DNA from: Dastarcus helophoroides
Taxonomy: Eukaryota; Arthropoda; Insecta; Coleoptera; Bothrideridae
Direction: 5' to 3'
DNA: 64,000 bases
Assembly (NCBI GenBank): GCA_028583605.1
Contig: CM053331.1
Span: 10,152,857-10,216,856 of the forward strand
In this document: positions 10,355 through 20,084 of the stretch, piece by piece
Position numbering within the stretch: the stretch's first letter is position 1
Layout: each line of letters starts with the position of its first letter
Translations under genes and position numbers: made by a program
Notes under the pieces: model-generated
What the model saw: the letters and a program-made list of their open reading frames with translations, nothing else
Told to the model about the DNA's origin: nothing
Databases searched by the model: none

Positions 10355-11629
10355 GTTGGGTTAGCAACTAAGTAATTGCGGATTTTTTTTAGAAAATAAA
10401 AGACAATTTTTTCATGGAACTAAATAACTTTATTCTGTAATGTATTGCCCATTTTGATCAGTGACCTTTTGCGATCTTTCAGGCAGCATCATAATCCCAT
10501 GTTCATAAAACTTCTGGGTTTTATTAGCAAAAAACTGAATCAGGTACGATTTGACATCATCATCATTATTGAAATTTTTACCATTCAACGAGTTTTGTAA
10601 AGATCGAAACAAAAAGTTATCAGATGGTGCAAGGTCAGGACTATATGGCGGATGTGGCAAAACATCCCAACCAAGCTCCAATAATTTTTGCCGAGTGACC
10701 AAAAATGTGCGTGGCCTTGCATTGTCATGATGGAATACAACACTTTTTCGATTTGTCAATTCGGGCCGCTTTTCTTCAAGTGCATTGTTAAATTTCGTTA
10801 GTCGTTCAATGTAGACATCAGAATTGATCGTTCCATTGGGTGGTAAGAGTTCAAAGTAGACAATTCCTTTGTAGTCCCACCAAACTGATAACAAAACCTT
10901 CTTTTGATGAATATCAGCTTTTGATGTTGTTTGAGTTGGTTCACCTGGCCTGCTCCACGATCTTTTCCGCTTGATATTGTTGTAAACAACCCATTTTTCA
11001 TCGCTAATTATCAGTCGTTTTAAAAATGGATCATTTTCATTACGTTTCTTTAGCAAATCGCAGCTGTTAATGCGTTGCGTTAAATGCGTTTCTTTCAGTT
11101 CGTGAGGAACCCATGTATCGAGTTTTTGAACATAGTCAAGTTGTTTTAAGTGATTTTCAATGCATGTATGTGATACATGAAGCTTCTCTGCAATCTCACG
11201 TGTTGTACTGTGACGATCCGAATCGATTATTGCTTTAATTAGGGCGTCATCAACTTGAACTGGACGACCAGAGCGTTTTTCATCTTTGAGTGAAAAATCA
11301 CCAGAACGAAATTTGGCAAACCAATTTTGACACTGCCGTTCGTCACCATAAACAGCACATAACTTTTTATGAGCTTGCGATGCGTTTTTCCCTTTGCGGA
11401 AATAAAAAAGCAAAATATGACGAAAATGTCCCTTTTGATTTTCCATTTTTTAACGAAGGCCAAGCAAAAACTACGCAACCGATCAAAAAACTGTTTTTAC
11501 TGATTTACAGCTAAATTGCCAACTACCAAATAACAAAATGTGTTTTACATTTATACTACGTCTGCAAACCTAAAAATTCAACTGAAGCCATCTATGAGTG
11601 AAATCCGCAATTACTTAGTTGCCAACCAA
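10355..11629 (-). mobile_element. mariner element 1, apparently full length
   Basis: The length is 1,275 bp with inverted termini sharing GCAACTAAGTAATTGCGGAT (left end GTTGGGTTAGCAACT, right end minus strand TTGGTTGGCAACT). TA flanks both sides (10353-10354 and 11630-11631). The pre-insertion site is a Cys-Tyr codon pair in the RTE-like LINE, which reads through once the element is removed. Size, termini and the single long transposase frame fit the mellifera-type mariners of insects. Confidence 0.92.
10430..11446 (-). CDS. mariner transposase, uninterrupted
   Basis: A 338-codon frame covers a complete mariner transposase, slightly shorter than the usual 345 or so residues. The N-terminal paired helix-turn-helix region includes SGRPVQVDDALIKAIIDSD and REIAEKLHVSHTCIENHLKQ. 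The linker motif is WVPHEL. The catalytic acids follow in order: LIISDEKWV (D), FHHDNARPR (D) and SPDLAPSDNFLF (D), in D34D spacing. A few positions look unusual for the family: the GD of the usual TGDEKW block is ISD here, and PERSQKV stands where Trp is common. A short deletion seems present near YGDERQCQ. No stop or frameshift is visible, so the protein could be made. Whether it is active cannot be judged. Transcription would rely on the element's own short 5' region at 11447-11629. Confidence 0.88.
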   Translation of the reverse strand: MENQKGHFRHILLFYFRKGKNASQAHKKLCAVYGDERQCQNWFAKFRSGDFSLKDEKRSGRPVQVDDALIKAIIDSDRHSTTREIAEKLHVSHTCIENHLKQLDYVQKLDTWVPHELKETHLTQRINSCDLLKKRNENDPFLKRLIISDEKWVVYNNIKRKRSWSRPGEPTQTTSKADIHQKKVLLSVWWDYKGIVYFELLPPNGTINSDVYIERLTKFNNALEEKRPELTNRKSVVFHHDNARPRTFLVTRQKLLELGWDVLPHPPYSPDLAPSDNFLFRSLQNSLNGKNFNNDDDVKSYLIQFFANKTQKFYEHGIMMLPERSQKVTDQNGQYITE

Positions 11630-11631
11630 TA

Positions 11632-12562
11632 GCATTCGCGCTGGTTTTCTTTCTTATATATTGGGTTTAAATAGGATGCTTTCCAATCTTTTAAGATGTC
11701 GTCTCCAGATTGATGGAATTTATTTTGCTTCTTTCATTCGTATTTCTCCTTATACTGTTTATTGTATTTCATGCTTCTCTTGACCTAGATCCCCCTACCA
11801 TTGGGTTTATTTGAGCACATTTTCTATCCCAAGCATGATTTTTTGCCTTTTTCATGAGTTTCTTGGCCATGTATCTATATGTGTTTTAATGTCTTTGATC
11901 TTCAACATCTTTTGTGCTAAGCCATCTAAGATATAATCTCTTCTTCTCCTGTACTATTTCTGGTAGCTTGTCCGTCCACCAATTATTCTTTATTCAAGTC
12001 GTATCTTTCGTCCCTATTGCCTCTCTTGCTGCATGAATTTTCGCTTTTAATTTTTTGTACATCTCTTCCGCACGTCCTGTTATTTCATCCCGCAGTTTTT
12101 GGGCCAGAAGTACTTTATATAAAAAGCTTGTGGACTCATTTTTCAAACCGTCCAAATTGAACCAAGCTTTTTTTACTCTTTCTTCTGTTCTTGACGCCTC
12201 TGTCTGAACTGTACGTTTTATTTTTAAGAAAACTTAAACTATCAGGTGGTCTGATATGCATTCTGCATTTCTCCATACTTTCATATCATGTGCAAAAATC
12301 AGCGAATTTTGTTTTATTACGACATAATCTAGTATTGATTTTAGGTCCCTCGTTCCCTGGGTCCAAGGGTATTTGTTAATATCTCTGTGTTGAAAGAACC
12401 CATTTAAATTTTTTAGAGAATGTTGTCCACATAACTCTATCCATCTTTGTCCATTATTATTCACTACCTCCTCTCTGTGTTTTCCTATTATTTGGCTATC
12501 TACGCTTCACCTGTCCGACCGTTTAAGTCTTCTGCTAGAATTATTTCTTGTCTCTTGTTTGT
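11632..12562 (-). pseudogene. RTE-like LINE, endonuclease end and linker
   Basis: The minus strand gives ILAEDLNGRTG, then NNNGQRWIELCGQHSLKNLN, then YPWTQGTRDLKSILDYVVIK and ECISDHLIV: the apurinic-endonuclease C-terminal half with its SDH box. A linker follows (VKKAWFNLDGLKNESTSFLY, EMYKKLKAKIHAAREAIG, WWTDKLPEIVQEKKRLYL). It has several stops. The N-terminal half of the endonuclease is missing, giving a 5' truncation near 12562. It joins the RT piece across mariner 1. Confidence 0.75.
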
Positions 12563-12971
12563 TTTTATAATAATCTATATTAATAAAGTTGACGCATTTA
12601 TCTGTCTGTCGACTGATCATTTGTCCAGGATAATCTCGGAAATTACTAAATCGATTTTCATGAAACTTTTGCTAAAATGTAAAATATTTTTAGGGATACT
12701 TATTAGACTTTTTTCATTAGAGTAAAACTTAATTTTTCATTTCTAAGAAATCTGTGCTAACAATTATATTTGAGATTATCACACGGAACATTAAAAGAGA
12801 AATCAATCACAATGTTTATGACTGATATAATATTGCGCCCCACCTACAATTCTAGCAGATACTAGAATAAGAAGCGCGAAACTTTAAATCCATTATTCTA
12901 TTGAAGTCCAATTGGAAATTATTTTATTTTGAAATATGACGTTAATGGATCTTGCGCGAGGGTTGTGGGGG
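12563..12971. other. AT-rich DNA downstream of the LINE
   Basis: No gene seen. The start (TCTATATTAATAAAG near 12571) resembles Helitron 5' ends, but no matching 3' hairpin and CTRR end was found. The repetitive CTGTCTGTCGACTG near 12600 may be part of the same repeat. Confidence 0.35.
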
Positions 12972-13343
12972 TCAGGTAGTATAAAATAAATTGGTGCGTC
13001 TAAATTGTTGAGAATATTCGTTGAAATTCATATTGCCACTCGTCCTCATTATATCATAATAATTTATGTCTCGGAGGAGGCATTTTTCTTTTACGTTTCT
13101 TGTCAGAAATAATACATTTCCTAATCTCGGGAACGCAGTATTTATCTTGGGGGAGTATTTTAGCGCTTTATCGAAGTGTATGTCTTCGCTTCGTGTTAGA
13201 GAAAGGTATAAGAAAATACATGAATCTTCGGCAAACATTATCATATCACTCCTCATTGTGTAAATATCCGACTTAAAATTGTTCTCAGACTCAGAACGGT
13301 GCACCGGATAAAATTGTGGTTGAAAATTGTTAACGAACGACAT
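12972..13343 (-). CDS. hypothetical 123-residue frame, unrecognised
   Basis: A 123-codon frame begins MSFVNNFQPQFYPVHRSESE and ends FRRTNLFYTT. It has no signal peptide, transmembrane segment, repeat or motif I recognise. Composition is ordinary for a soluble protein (mixed charge, several Tyr and Phe). The length is somewhat greater than expected by chance at this base composition, but not decisively. No neighbour gives context. It may be a relic exon, part of an unrecognised element, or spurious. Confidence 0.25.
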   Translation of the reverse strand: MSFVNNFQPQFYPVHRSESENNFKSDIYTMRSDMIMFAEDSCIFLYLSLTRSEDIHFDKALKYSPKINTAFPRLGNVLFLTRNVKEKCLLRDINYYDIMRTSGNMNFNEYSQQFRRTNLFYTT

Positions 13344-13790
13344 CCTAAAGTAAACTCTCTTGAAATATTATTGGCGTCATAACTGATTCAGTGCGGAAAT
13401 ACTAAAACAAAGAGACATGTTTTATAAAGATCATGTTTTTTTATCAAACTTCATAAAATCCAAAGAAGTTTTTATCGCATTACCTTGTCGCTTATACGAT
13501 TATATCATAGTTAATGATAACATATTTCGCCAACAGAATTGGCATTCGCAAGCACACTTTTCAATAACTGGTTAGAAAAGAGTAAAAACTGCATCTTTGG
13601 CAAGATGTTTTTCTGAACAAATAGTTAATAGGAAAAAGAATAGTCAAGAACTTTTTGTTCTATTTAAATTTGATGTATATATTTTTTTTCTTTCTATAAA
13701 TAAAATATTGCAGAATTTTAGAAAGAAAAAATTGGAGTTTTCTCGAGATTTTAAAAGAAAATTCTTATTTTTTTTTTTTTTTGTTTAATG
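13344..13790. other. AT-rich DNA without recognised gene
   Basis: Homopolymer-rich T and A runs (13680-13785). No frame with recognisable homology and no terminal repeats. Confidence 0.4.
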
Positions 13791-13876
13791 GAACGGACTG
13801 GTCCTTGGTTATCTTCAAAAATTGGAACACAGAACTTGTCCCCTGAAACCAAGAAAAATTAAAAAACACAACAAAG

Positions 13877-13932
13877 GTTGCTCTAACGCGTTTCGACAGC
13901 CAAGCTGTCATCTTCAGAGAAGATGGCCCAGA
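13877..13932 (-). ncRNA. hammerhead-ribozyme-like motif (Penelope/retrozyme type)
   Basis: The minus strand reads TTCT, CTGAAGA (fits CUGANGA), one extra T, then GACAGC-TTG-GCTGTC (a perfect 6-bp hairpin standing where stem II should be), GAAA, then CGCGTT, then AGAG, which can pair with the opening TTCT as stem I. ACG/CGT would form a very short palindromic stem III, as in the dimer-acting hammerheads known from Penelope-like elements and retrozymes. The extra base between CUGAAGA and stem II departs from the consensus and may abolish activity. No reverse transcriptase lies beside it. Cleavage ability is inferred from the pattern only. Confidence 0.4.
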
Positions 13933-14279
13933 GAATTTTAGCAAATTTTTAAGGCGAAATTAGAAATTTTCTAGAAGAATATACCTCTAGAGCAGAGGTC
14001 GGCAACATGCGGCCCGCGGGCCTCATGCCTCCCTCGAGGCTCTTCGTTACGGACCGCGGACAATTTATAAGGGAAGATTTTTTATAATCACCAATTGTCA
14101 GCAATTTGCGGCCTGTAAAGCTTCTAGGACCCCTATCTGTTTGGAAGCTTATGCAGATTAATATCTTAAAAAATATGTAGTTGCAAAAAATCTATTTGTT
14201 GTACTTTTGCGTTGCTAAAATCCCTAGAATTAAACCCGTACGTCCTAACGTTGCACCAGAAGCTACTGCACTACAGAAA

Positions 14280-15460
14280 AAGTGGCAAATTACAAAAAAA
14301 CTGAGTTTAAACTTGAAATTTAGATTTTTCTTTCAATTTTAAAATCGAAATTTCGAGTTCCAATCTGCAATTTTTGTTTTGTTATTATCTTGTTATTTTT
14401 ATTGTTGTTGATTTTCAGTTTCTTGAAAATTTTCTTTTATTTTCGAAAAGTATACCAAAGCAATTTAAAATTATTTTCCCATAAATTTCGACCTAATTTT
14501 TTTTGATTTCAACTTTAATTTTCCTGGATTAAACCCAAATTATTAAAACATTTTTATAAATTGTTTTCGAAATTTAGACATTAATAACATTGTTGATCAT
14601 TTTTTTTTTTAATTTTGATGGTAAGTCATTATTTTTACATTTTTCTACTCTCTGTTTTTATTATTTAACTATAAATATTGCCTATAATTTCTAAATTTGA
14701 AAATTACACTGAAATTTTTTTAAAAAAAGAAATTTCTAGATGAAAGTCGAAATACAAAAAAAACTCGATACTCATAAGAAAAATTTGATATTTTGAAATA
14801 AAAGTGAAAGTTTTGAATAAAAATTGATCACATTCGTAGAAAAAGATACAATTTTGAAAAAAACTCAAAATTTATAAAAAAAAATATGTGTTTAAAAATC
14901 GTTTCTAAATTAAAACTTAAACTTAAAAAAAACTCGGAATTGAAGAAATTGAGTTTTAAAACTCCTTTCCAGAAAAACTTAAAGTTTTGGGTCTGTAATA
15001 GAAGTTTAAGGAAAAAATAAAATTGAAATACACCAGGCATTTTCATTCCATACAGTAAAGATTAAAATATCAATTACCAGGAATTTTTTTTATACATTTT
15101 CAGTTTAAATTTAAAATGTTGAAAAAGATATTCGTCTTTCTAAAAAAAAGTCGAAATTTTGAAGCAAACTCGATAATTTTCAAAAAAAAAAGGAAAAAAC
15201 CCCAAATTCAGCGTTTAATATCGAAATAAAACAAAAAACTCACAAATTTTCAAATTTATATTCCCAAGAAATGTCGAAATTTTCAGGTCAAAGTCAAAAC
15301 ACATAAAAAAGTTGAAATTTTGGATTTACAATCGTAAAAAAAGTAAAATTGGAAGGACATTTGAACATTTCGAAAAAAACTAATATTGATTAAATCTTAA
15401 TATTTTAGATTTAATCGTGAAAGATTAATGTCAGAATTTCTAAAAATAAAAGAAACATTT
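14280..15460 (+). repeat. degenerate CGAAATTT-type repeat inside hAT 1, left part
   Basis: Short blocks of the type GTCGAAATTTTGA, AAAACTCG and GAAAAAAACTC recur irregularly every 18-25 bases, interrupted by A runs. The same repeat family occupies 20085-21600 in this element and several other parts of the window. Confidence 0.5.
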
Positions 15461-16046
15461 CTAGGAAAAATTGTGTAGCACTTAAGGGACGGGTTTGGGG
15501 ATTTAAGCCCTTATTCCTGGAATCTTCTAGCTGACATCATTATTGCAAAGTACATATTAAGTTCCAACAAAATATAAGAACTTAAATAGATTGTTGCACA
15601 ACTGACAGACATTTCAGTAGTAAAGGGGAAATTTTAAGGGAAATATCTTTCCTATATCATCTTCTTCTTATGTGCCATTTACACGAGCAAGTAAAACTAT
15701 CGCAAGTCGATGTCTGAAAGTACTTCCAGAGGACTGTGTGTGTAGTGTAAACAGTCTCTTGCTCTTATGCTGCCCACAGACTGGCATACATGTGCGCCAT
15801 ACTTGTATGTCATACATGCTTGTGCGTTGATGTCTGCCTGTGTGTGGTCAAAACTTCGCAAGCATGTGCGTCGCACAAGCTTTCTGGTTTCACCGGAATT
15901 CATCAACGCGCAAGCATGCACTTGCATACAAGAGTGTGGGTGTGTGGGTAAAAATTAGGCCTGATTCGAAAACATATTGAGCACAGTGTCTTGCATATTT
16001 AGTTTCAATTTTTTTTGTTTTTTGCGCTGCCCATTAACTTCCTATA

Positions 16047-16337
16047 ATGTCTAACTTAAGAAGCTTTTCAAAAACCTTCGTAATTGATTTTATTGAACTT
16101 TACAAAAGTTATTCTTGCCTATGGCAAACTAAGTGTTGTGATTACAAATACAGAAACAAAAAAGATGTAGCTTATGCTCCTTTATTGACAAAAATTCAAG
16201 AAGTTGAGCCGAATGCAACAAAAAGCACGGTGAAAACTAAAATAAATAGTATGCGTGGCAGTTTCCGAAGGGAAATGAAGAAAATAGAAGACTCTAAACG
16301 ATTAGATAATATGCCAAAGGCATTTTCCACTTTACAC
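16047..16337 (+). pseudogene. MADF-domain protein of Harbinger element, truncated
   Basis: The frame opens MSNLRSFSKTFVIDFIELYK and continues through YSCLWQTKCCDYKYRNKKDVAYAP to a basic helical stretch (INSMRGSFRREMKKIEDSKR). The spaced aromatic residues (FIELYKSYSCLW, DYKYRNK) are those of MADF/Myb-SANT-like DNA-binding domains that accompany Harbinger transposases. Homology stops near 16320-16337. The rest of the frame to 16598 is antisense to the transposase. The domain itself looks nearly complete (about 90 residues), but the protein has lost its C terminus. Confidence 0.7.
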
Positions 16338-16670
16338 CTTCAGTGGCTAAATAGCGAAGTGTGGCTGTTAATCGCTCATGTGGTGATATGGAGGTCCTTA
16401 AAATCGTATCCTTTTTTTGAATTAATGGAGACACTAACGTTAATAGCGCTACATAACTTTCTTCATCCATCCTCAGGTAATTTCGCCAATCATCGGGGTC
16501 TAAGCGTAATTCTTCAAGAAGGTTTACATGAGTATATTCAGGCCATTTTAAAAGCCATTCTTTCACCCATTTACTGCGAATTTATTTTGTTTATCTAATT
16601 TAGATTTTTTCTTTTTACTTAAAGCAACGTACGCCGCTGCTAATAAAAGACAATCGTCCTCACTACTCAT
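16338..16670 (-). pseudogene. Harbinger transposase, N-terminal fragment
   Basis: The probable start is the ATG at 16670 (MSSEDDCLLLAAAYVALSKK). One frameshift near 16575 leads into WVKEWLLKWPEYTHVNLLEE, then LDPDDWRNYLRMDEESYVAL and SPHERLTATLRYLATEG. This is the conserved N-terminal block of PIF/Harbinger nucleases preceding the DDE domain. Everything after LRYLATEG is missing, including all catalytic residues. It faces the MADF gene across the deletion point. Confidence 0.8.
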
Positions 16671-17078
16671 CGCGCTCTTTCACACTAACTTGTTTGTAAG
16701 CTTGTGTGCAGGTCTATGGTCAAAACCTTTATTGTCACACATAAACGCCGCACATGTATGACAAGCAAGTGTGACGCACATGTATGCCAGTCTGTGGGCA
16801 CCTTTAGAGCAAGTCGTAAAACTTGCGTAAGTGCTTGCCGCAATAATTACTTGCACGTGTAAACAACCGTGGAGAGCGCAATAGTCAAGTTCAGATTTAT
16901 TTCTAATTTGTTGGAAGTTGTCGCAGGTGGGTTGTGCAAGTCGTACATTTGGAGGGAGAAATAGTCGTGTATGGTCAATAAATATATTCGCTCTGACAAG
17001 TCGCTCTCGCAAGTGCTATCGCAAGTGCTATCGCAAGTTACTTACTATCCCGTGTAAACGGCACATTAGATAGGACGT

Positions 17079-18500
17079 ATGTCCTATTCTTTTTGTAGCT
17101 TCTGTTATTCCGTCTGTTATTCTTGTTCCTATGATGAGGACTTCCAGCTCTCATACCATCGCTTTGGGGATCTTCCTGGTGGTCTGAAAGTGTTTGGTTT
17201 TTGGGTGTTAGCGATCTTAGGTAATCTGTCGTTTGTCATTCTATCGACGTGGTCCCTCCACTCTCTTCTTTTTCGTACCAATCTCACCACATCCTGCATT
17301 TGACATACCTGTCCTATTTCGTCGTTAGGTTTCCTATCTTATAAACGTATATGACCCGTAATTGCTCTAAGAGTTCTCATTTCGCCTATTCTTAGAAGGC
17401 GTTTAGTAGCGATCGATTCCGCTCTAGTCTCGGCTGCACGTGTCATTATTGGTCTTAGCATGTTTTATAAATTTTAATTTTAACGGTAATGGAGATGTAT
17501 TTGTTCCTCCAAATCATATTTCGTAGGAATCCTGATATTAAGGTTGCTTTTGTCACTTGATCTTTTACCTCCTCTTTTATATTTCTGTTGCTGGTAATGT
17601 TTACTCCCAAGCATTTAACCTTCATTACTTGTTCTACACTTTGGTTATATATAGCCAGGTTACAAGATCTAAGTTCCTTAGAGATAGTTAAGGCTTCAGT
17701 CTTCGGCATAAATATGATCATGTTATATTTCTCTGCCGCTTGTTCCAGTTTATATAGTATTTTTTGCAGGTCATTTTCTTCCTCTGATATCAGGACTACG
17801 TCGTCGGCATAGCAAACTACCTTAATAGCTTCCTTACCCATTTGGTATCCTCTACCGATTGTTTGTATCTGGCTGATTATCTCGTTAATAATTAAATTAA
17901 AGAGAATTCGGCTAAGGCTGTCTCTCTGTCTTATTCCATCTAAGACTGGTATTTTCTGCGTCATTTCATTTCCTACCTTTATTGTGGTTATGTTCTTCGT
18001 GTTCAGCTCTTTGATGGTAGGTATTATTTTATTGTCTATTTCTCTTTTTGTAGTAGCGCGAAGACATCTGAGAATCTTACTCTGTTAAACGCTTGTGTAA
18101 GATCCACAAAGCACATAAAATATGATTTGTTGTGTTCAATACTTTTGTCGGCTATCCGCCGCAGTATGAAGATTGCGGATCTATTTGGTCTGAACCCTTG
18201 CTGTTCTGCAAGAATTCCTGTTTTTGACCAAGGTTTTGGTCAATAGTTTTAAAACAGCGCTTAATAGAGTAATGCCATGGTAGTTTCATGGGGCGGCCTT
18301 CTCTCCTTTTTTGAAAATGGGTATTGTCTCGCTTTCTTTTCAGATTGTGAGTACCCTTTTAGTGTCCATTATTTTCTTGAAAAGAGCTGTCAATTCGTTC
18401 ATGAGTGGATCTCCCCCATATTTGATCCATTCGTTTGCTATTTCTGGGTCTGGTGATTTTCTATTTCTTAGTTTGCCTGCCATTTGTTGGACTGTTTCTT
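17079..18500 (-). pseudogene. RTE-like LINE 2, reverse transcriptase and C terminus
   Basis: The open stretch 17455-17964 shows the RT core: VLDGIRQRDSLSRILFNLII (normally GxRQGDSLSPxLFN), then VVCYADDVVLISEEENDLQ with the catalytic YADD intact, then VKCLGVNITSNRNIKEEV. Upstream, frame-broken pieces with SMLRLRATTKR-like residues continue to about 18500. Downstream, 17079-17460 gives RAESIATKRLLRIGEMRTLR and EWRDHVDRMTNDRLPKI, then a GRSPKRWYESW end. Many stops and several frameshifts are present. Confidence 0.75.
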
Positions 18501-19289
18501 TTGTAATCAAAAAGCTTTGCGTCCTGCCCTAGTCTTGTTCTTTTATTTCGTTCTCTTAGTCTTTTTTGTATTGTTTTTTGTTTTTTGTGTTTGTGCTACC
18601 GTATAGGTTTTTAAAATGTGTTTTTCATTCGCCAGGCTTAATTTTGGTGATTTGTACATATTCGTTTATTGGTCTTTTTCGACTCCTCCGCACATTCCAA
18701 ACTCATTCTGTGCTCCATAAAGGTCGTGCTCCATGTCAGTTTCGAATTTCTCCCAGTGTTCACGTTTTATGTTTTGTATTGCATCGTTTACCTTGTTTCT
18801 GAGCAGTTTGTATTCGTCGTTTGCTTCTGTGCTGAAGATAGGATTGTCTTTTTTTTGCTAGCTTCTGAACTTTCCTCACGGAACCAAGGTTTCTTTTGTT
18901 TCCCATTACACTTTACTTTTCTCTTGCCTACGGCCTCTTCAGCAGCTGCCTTAATGTTTCTTTGAATCTTTTTCCACGATGTTTCAACACTGTCCGTTTC
19001 CAGGATCGTGTTATTGTCAACTTTTTGCTTTAGCCTTCGCTAATATAGGTTTTGTGTTGCGTCATTCTCAAACGATTCTAGGTTTAATTTTTCAATCACT
19101 TTTGGTCTTGATCGTTGAGACTGGTGCATATTGTATCTCATTTTTGATAAAACTAGATTGTGATTGGTTCCCCTGTTCGCAGAGCTCAATGCCCTCACGT
19201 CCAGTTTTTTGGAAGGGTGGATGTTTCTGTTAGTTAAACATAGTCTATTATAAACTTGTGTCCTCGGGTGTTCTCAAACGTAACTTTAT

Positions 19290-19870
19290 GTTGAGGTTTG
19301 TGGGGGTAAAAAGTGTTATTAATGCGGAGTTCGTTTTGGGCACAAAATTGTATGAGTCTCTCCCCGTTTTCATTGATGGTTTCTTCGTTAAATCTGCTTT
19401 TTCACCCCTGCCAGGACCTCATTTCCAACTCTGACGTTTAGGTCACCAAGTATTATTATTTCGTCTTGAACCGGTATTTCGTCCAGCGTTGTTTGTAGTT
19501 AATAGTAGAAAATTTTCTTCTCTTCTTGGGTTTTTGTTATATCCGGAGCATACACGCTTATAAAGTGTTTTGTTGAGTTCTTTTCAATTTGTATCGTAGT
19601 TCTTAATATTCTGTCGTTAATATATTTTATCTCTTGGATTTGTTTTTCTAATTTTTGATGTATCAACCTACTCCTGATGTGGCTCTCTCGCTCTTATCTT
19701 TTCCTCTATATACGAGGATGTAGTTCTCGTATTTCATGCTTCCTTTACCTTTTATCTTGGCCTCTGCAAGAGCGCAAATATCTATATTGTGTTTTTCCTT
19801 TCGATCAGGATCTCTTGGTCTTTTTTGTTAAATAACGTCACATTCCAGGTTCCTATACGTAATACTTTGG
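19290..19870 (-). pseudogene. RTE-like LINE 2, endonuclease
   Basis: The minus strand reads RNLECDVI-type residues at the start, HNIDICALAEAKIKGKGSMK (the catalytic Glu of the AEAK box), ENYILVYRGKDKSERATSGV, and later NENGERLIQFCAQNELRINN and TFENTRGHKFIIDYV. This is the apurinic-endonuclease domain of RTE-type LINEs, almost complete but broken by several stops. The 5' region at 19985-20081 contains GGCTGACGCAGGAGG-like GC-rich blocks that may be its internal promoter (inferred). Confidence 0.7.
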
Positions 19871-20084
19871 TATTAGATTTTCATTTCCGTTCTCGTCGAG
19901 TCGTCATCATTAGTCCAGTCCGATCCGAGGCTACATTGCTCAAGCTAGGAGCATCAGTTGTTTTACTGCAAGTAGGTTGCTAGCCTCACTTGCAAACCCT
20001 CCTCCTTTATCCGGGCTTGGAACCGGCAACGTCAGCCGCCAAACTACTCAATCCATCCTGCGGCTGACGCAGGAGGATCTCAAG

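Larger units (their letters stand above)
6919..12562 (-). mobile_element. RTE-like non-LTR retrotransposon 1, host of three nested insertions
   Basis: Minus-strand fragments follow one another in the order expected for a single LINE: endonuclease (12234-12562), linker (11632-12233), RT fingers and palm (9530-10352), then the RT C terminus (6930-7318). The gaps are filled by younger elements. Each junction can be rejoined exactly: the mariner at 10355-11629 splits a Cys-Tyr-Arg block, and the insertion at 7329-9519 splits an IYKT block flanked by the duplication ATGTTTTATA (7319-7328 and 9520-9529). The 3' tail near 6920 is A-rich on the minus strand. The sequence ATATTAAT at both outer ends could be a target duplication, but it is short and AT-only. 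Confidence 0.8.
15671..17065. mobile_element. Harbinger (PIF) element, internal deletion derivative
   Basis: Inverted termini TGTGCCATTTACACG (left) and TGTGCCGTTTACACG (right, minus strand) are flanked by TTA on both sides (15668-15670 and 17066-17068), the trinucleotide duplication typical of Harbinger. Subterminal regions are rich in CTTGCG/CGCAAG and TGTGCG repeats in both orientations. Inside, the starts of two genes face each other: a MADF-type protein on the plus strand and the Harbinger transposase on the minus strand. Both are cut where they meet, so a single deletion removed the 3' parts of both. Confidence 0.9.
15640..20081 (-). mobile_element. RTE-like non-LTR retrotransposon 2, nearly full length but decayed
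   Basis: The order on the minus strand is a GC-richer 5' region (19985-20081), endonuclease (about 19290-19870), RT with its catalytic box (17455-18500), RT C terminus (17079-17460), then a 3' region interrupted by the Harbinger element. A GAAGAAGATGATATAGG-like tail lies left of the Harbinger. The outer limits are approximate and no target duplication was identified. It is related to, but a separate copy from, the LINE at 6919-12562. It lies inside hAT 1. Confidence 0.7.

Noticed and set aside
12571..12960. Possible Helitron beginning TCTATATTAATAAAG
   Set aside because: No 3' hairpin followed by CTRR and no Rep/helicase coding trace. The start is AT-rich and could be chance. The reverse complement of 60810-60840 is similar but equally unsupported.
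18311..19233. Several plus-strand frames of 70-98 codons
   Set aside because: Antisense to the RTE-like LINE 2. Hydrophobic composition reflects the complement of A-rich coding sequence.
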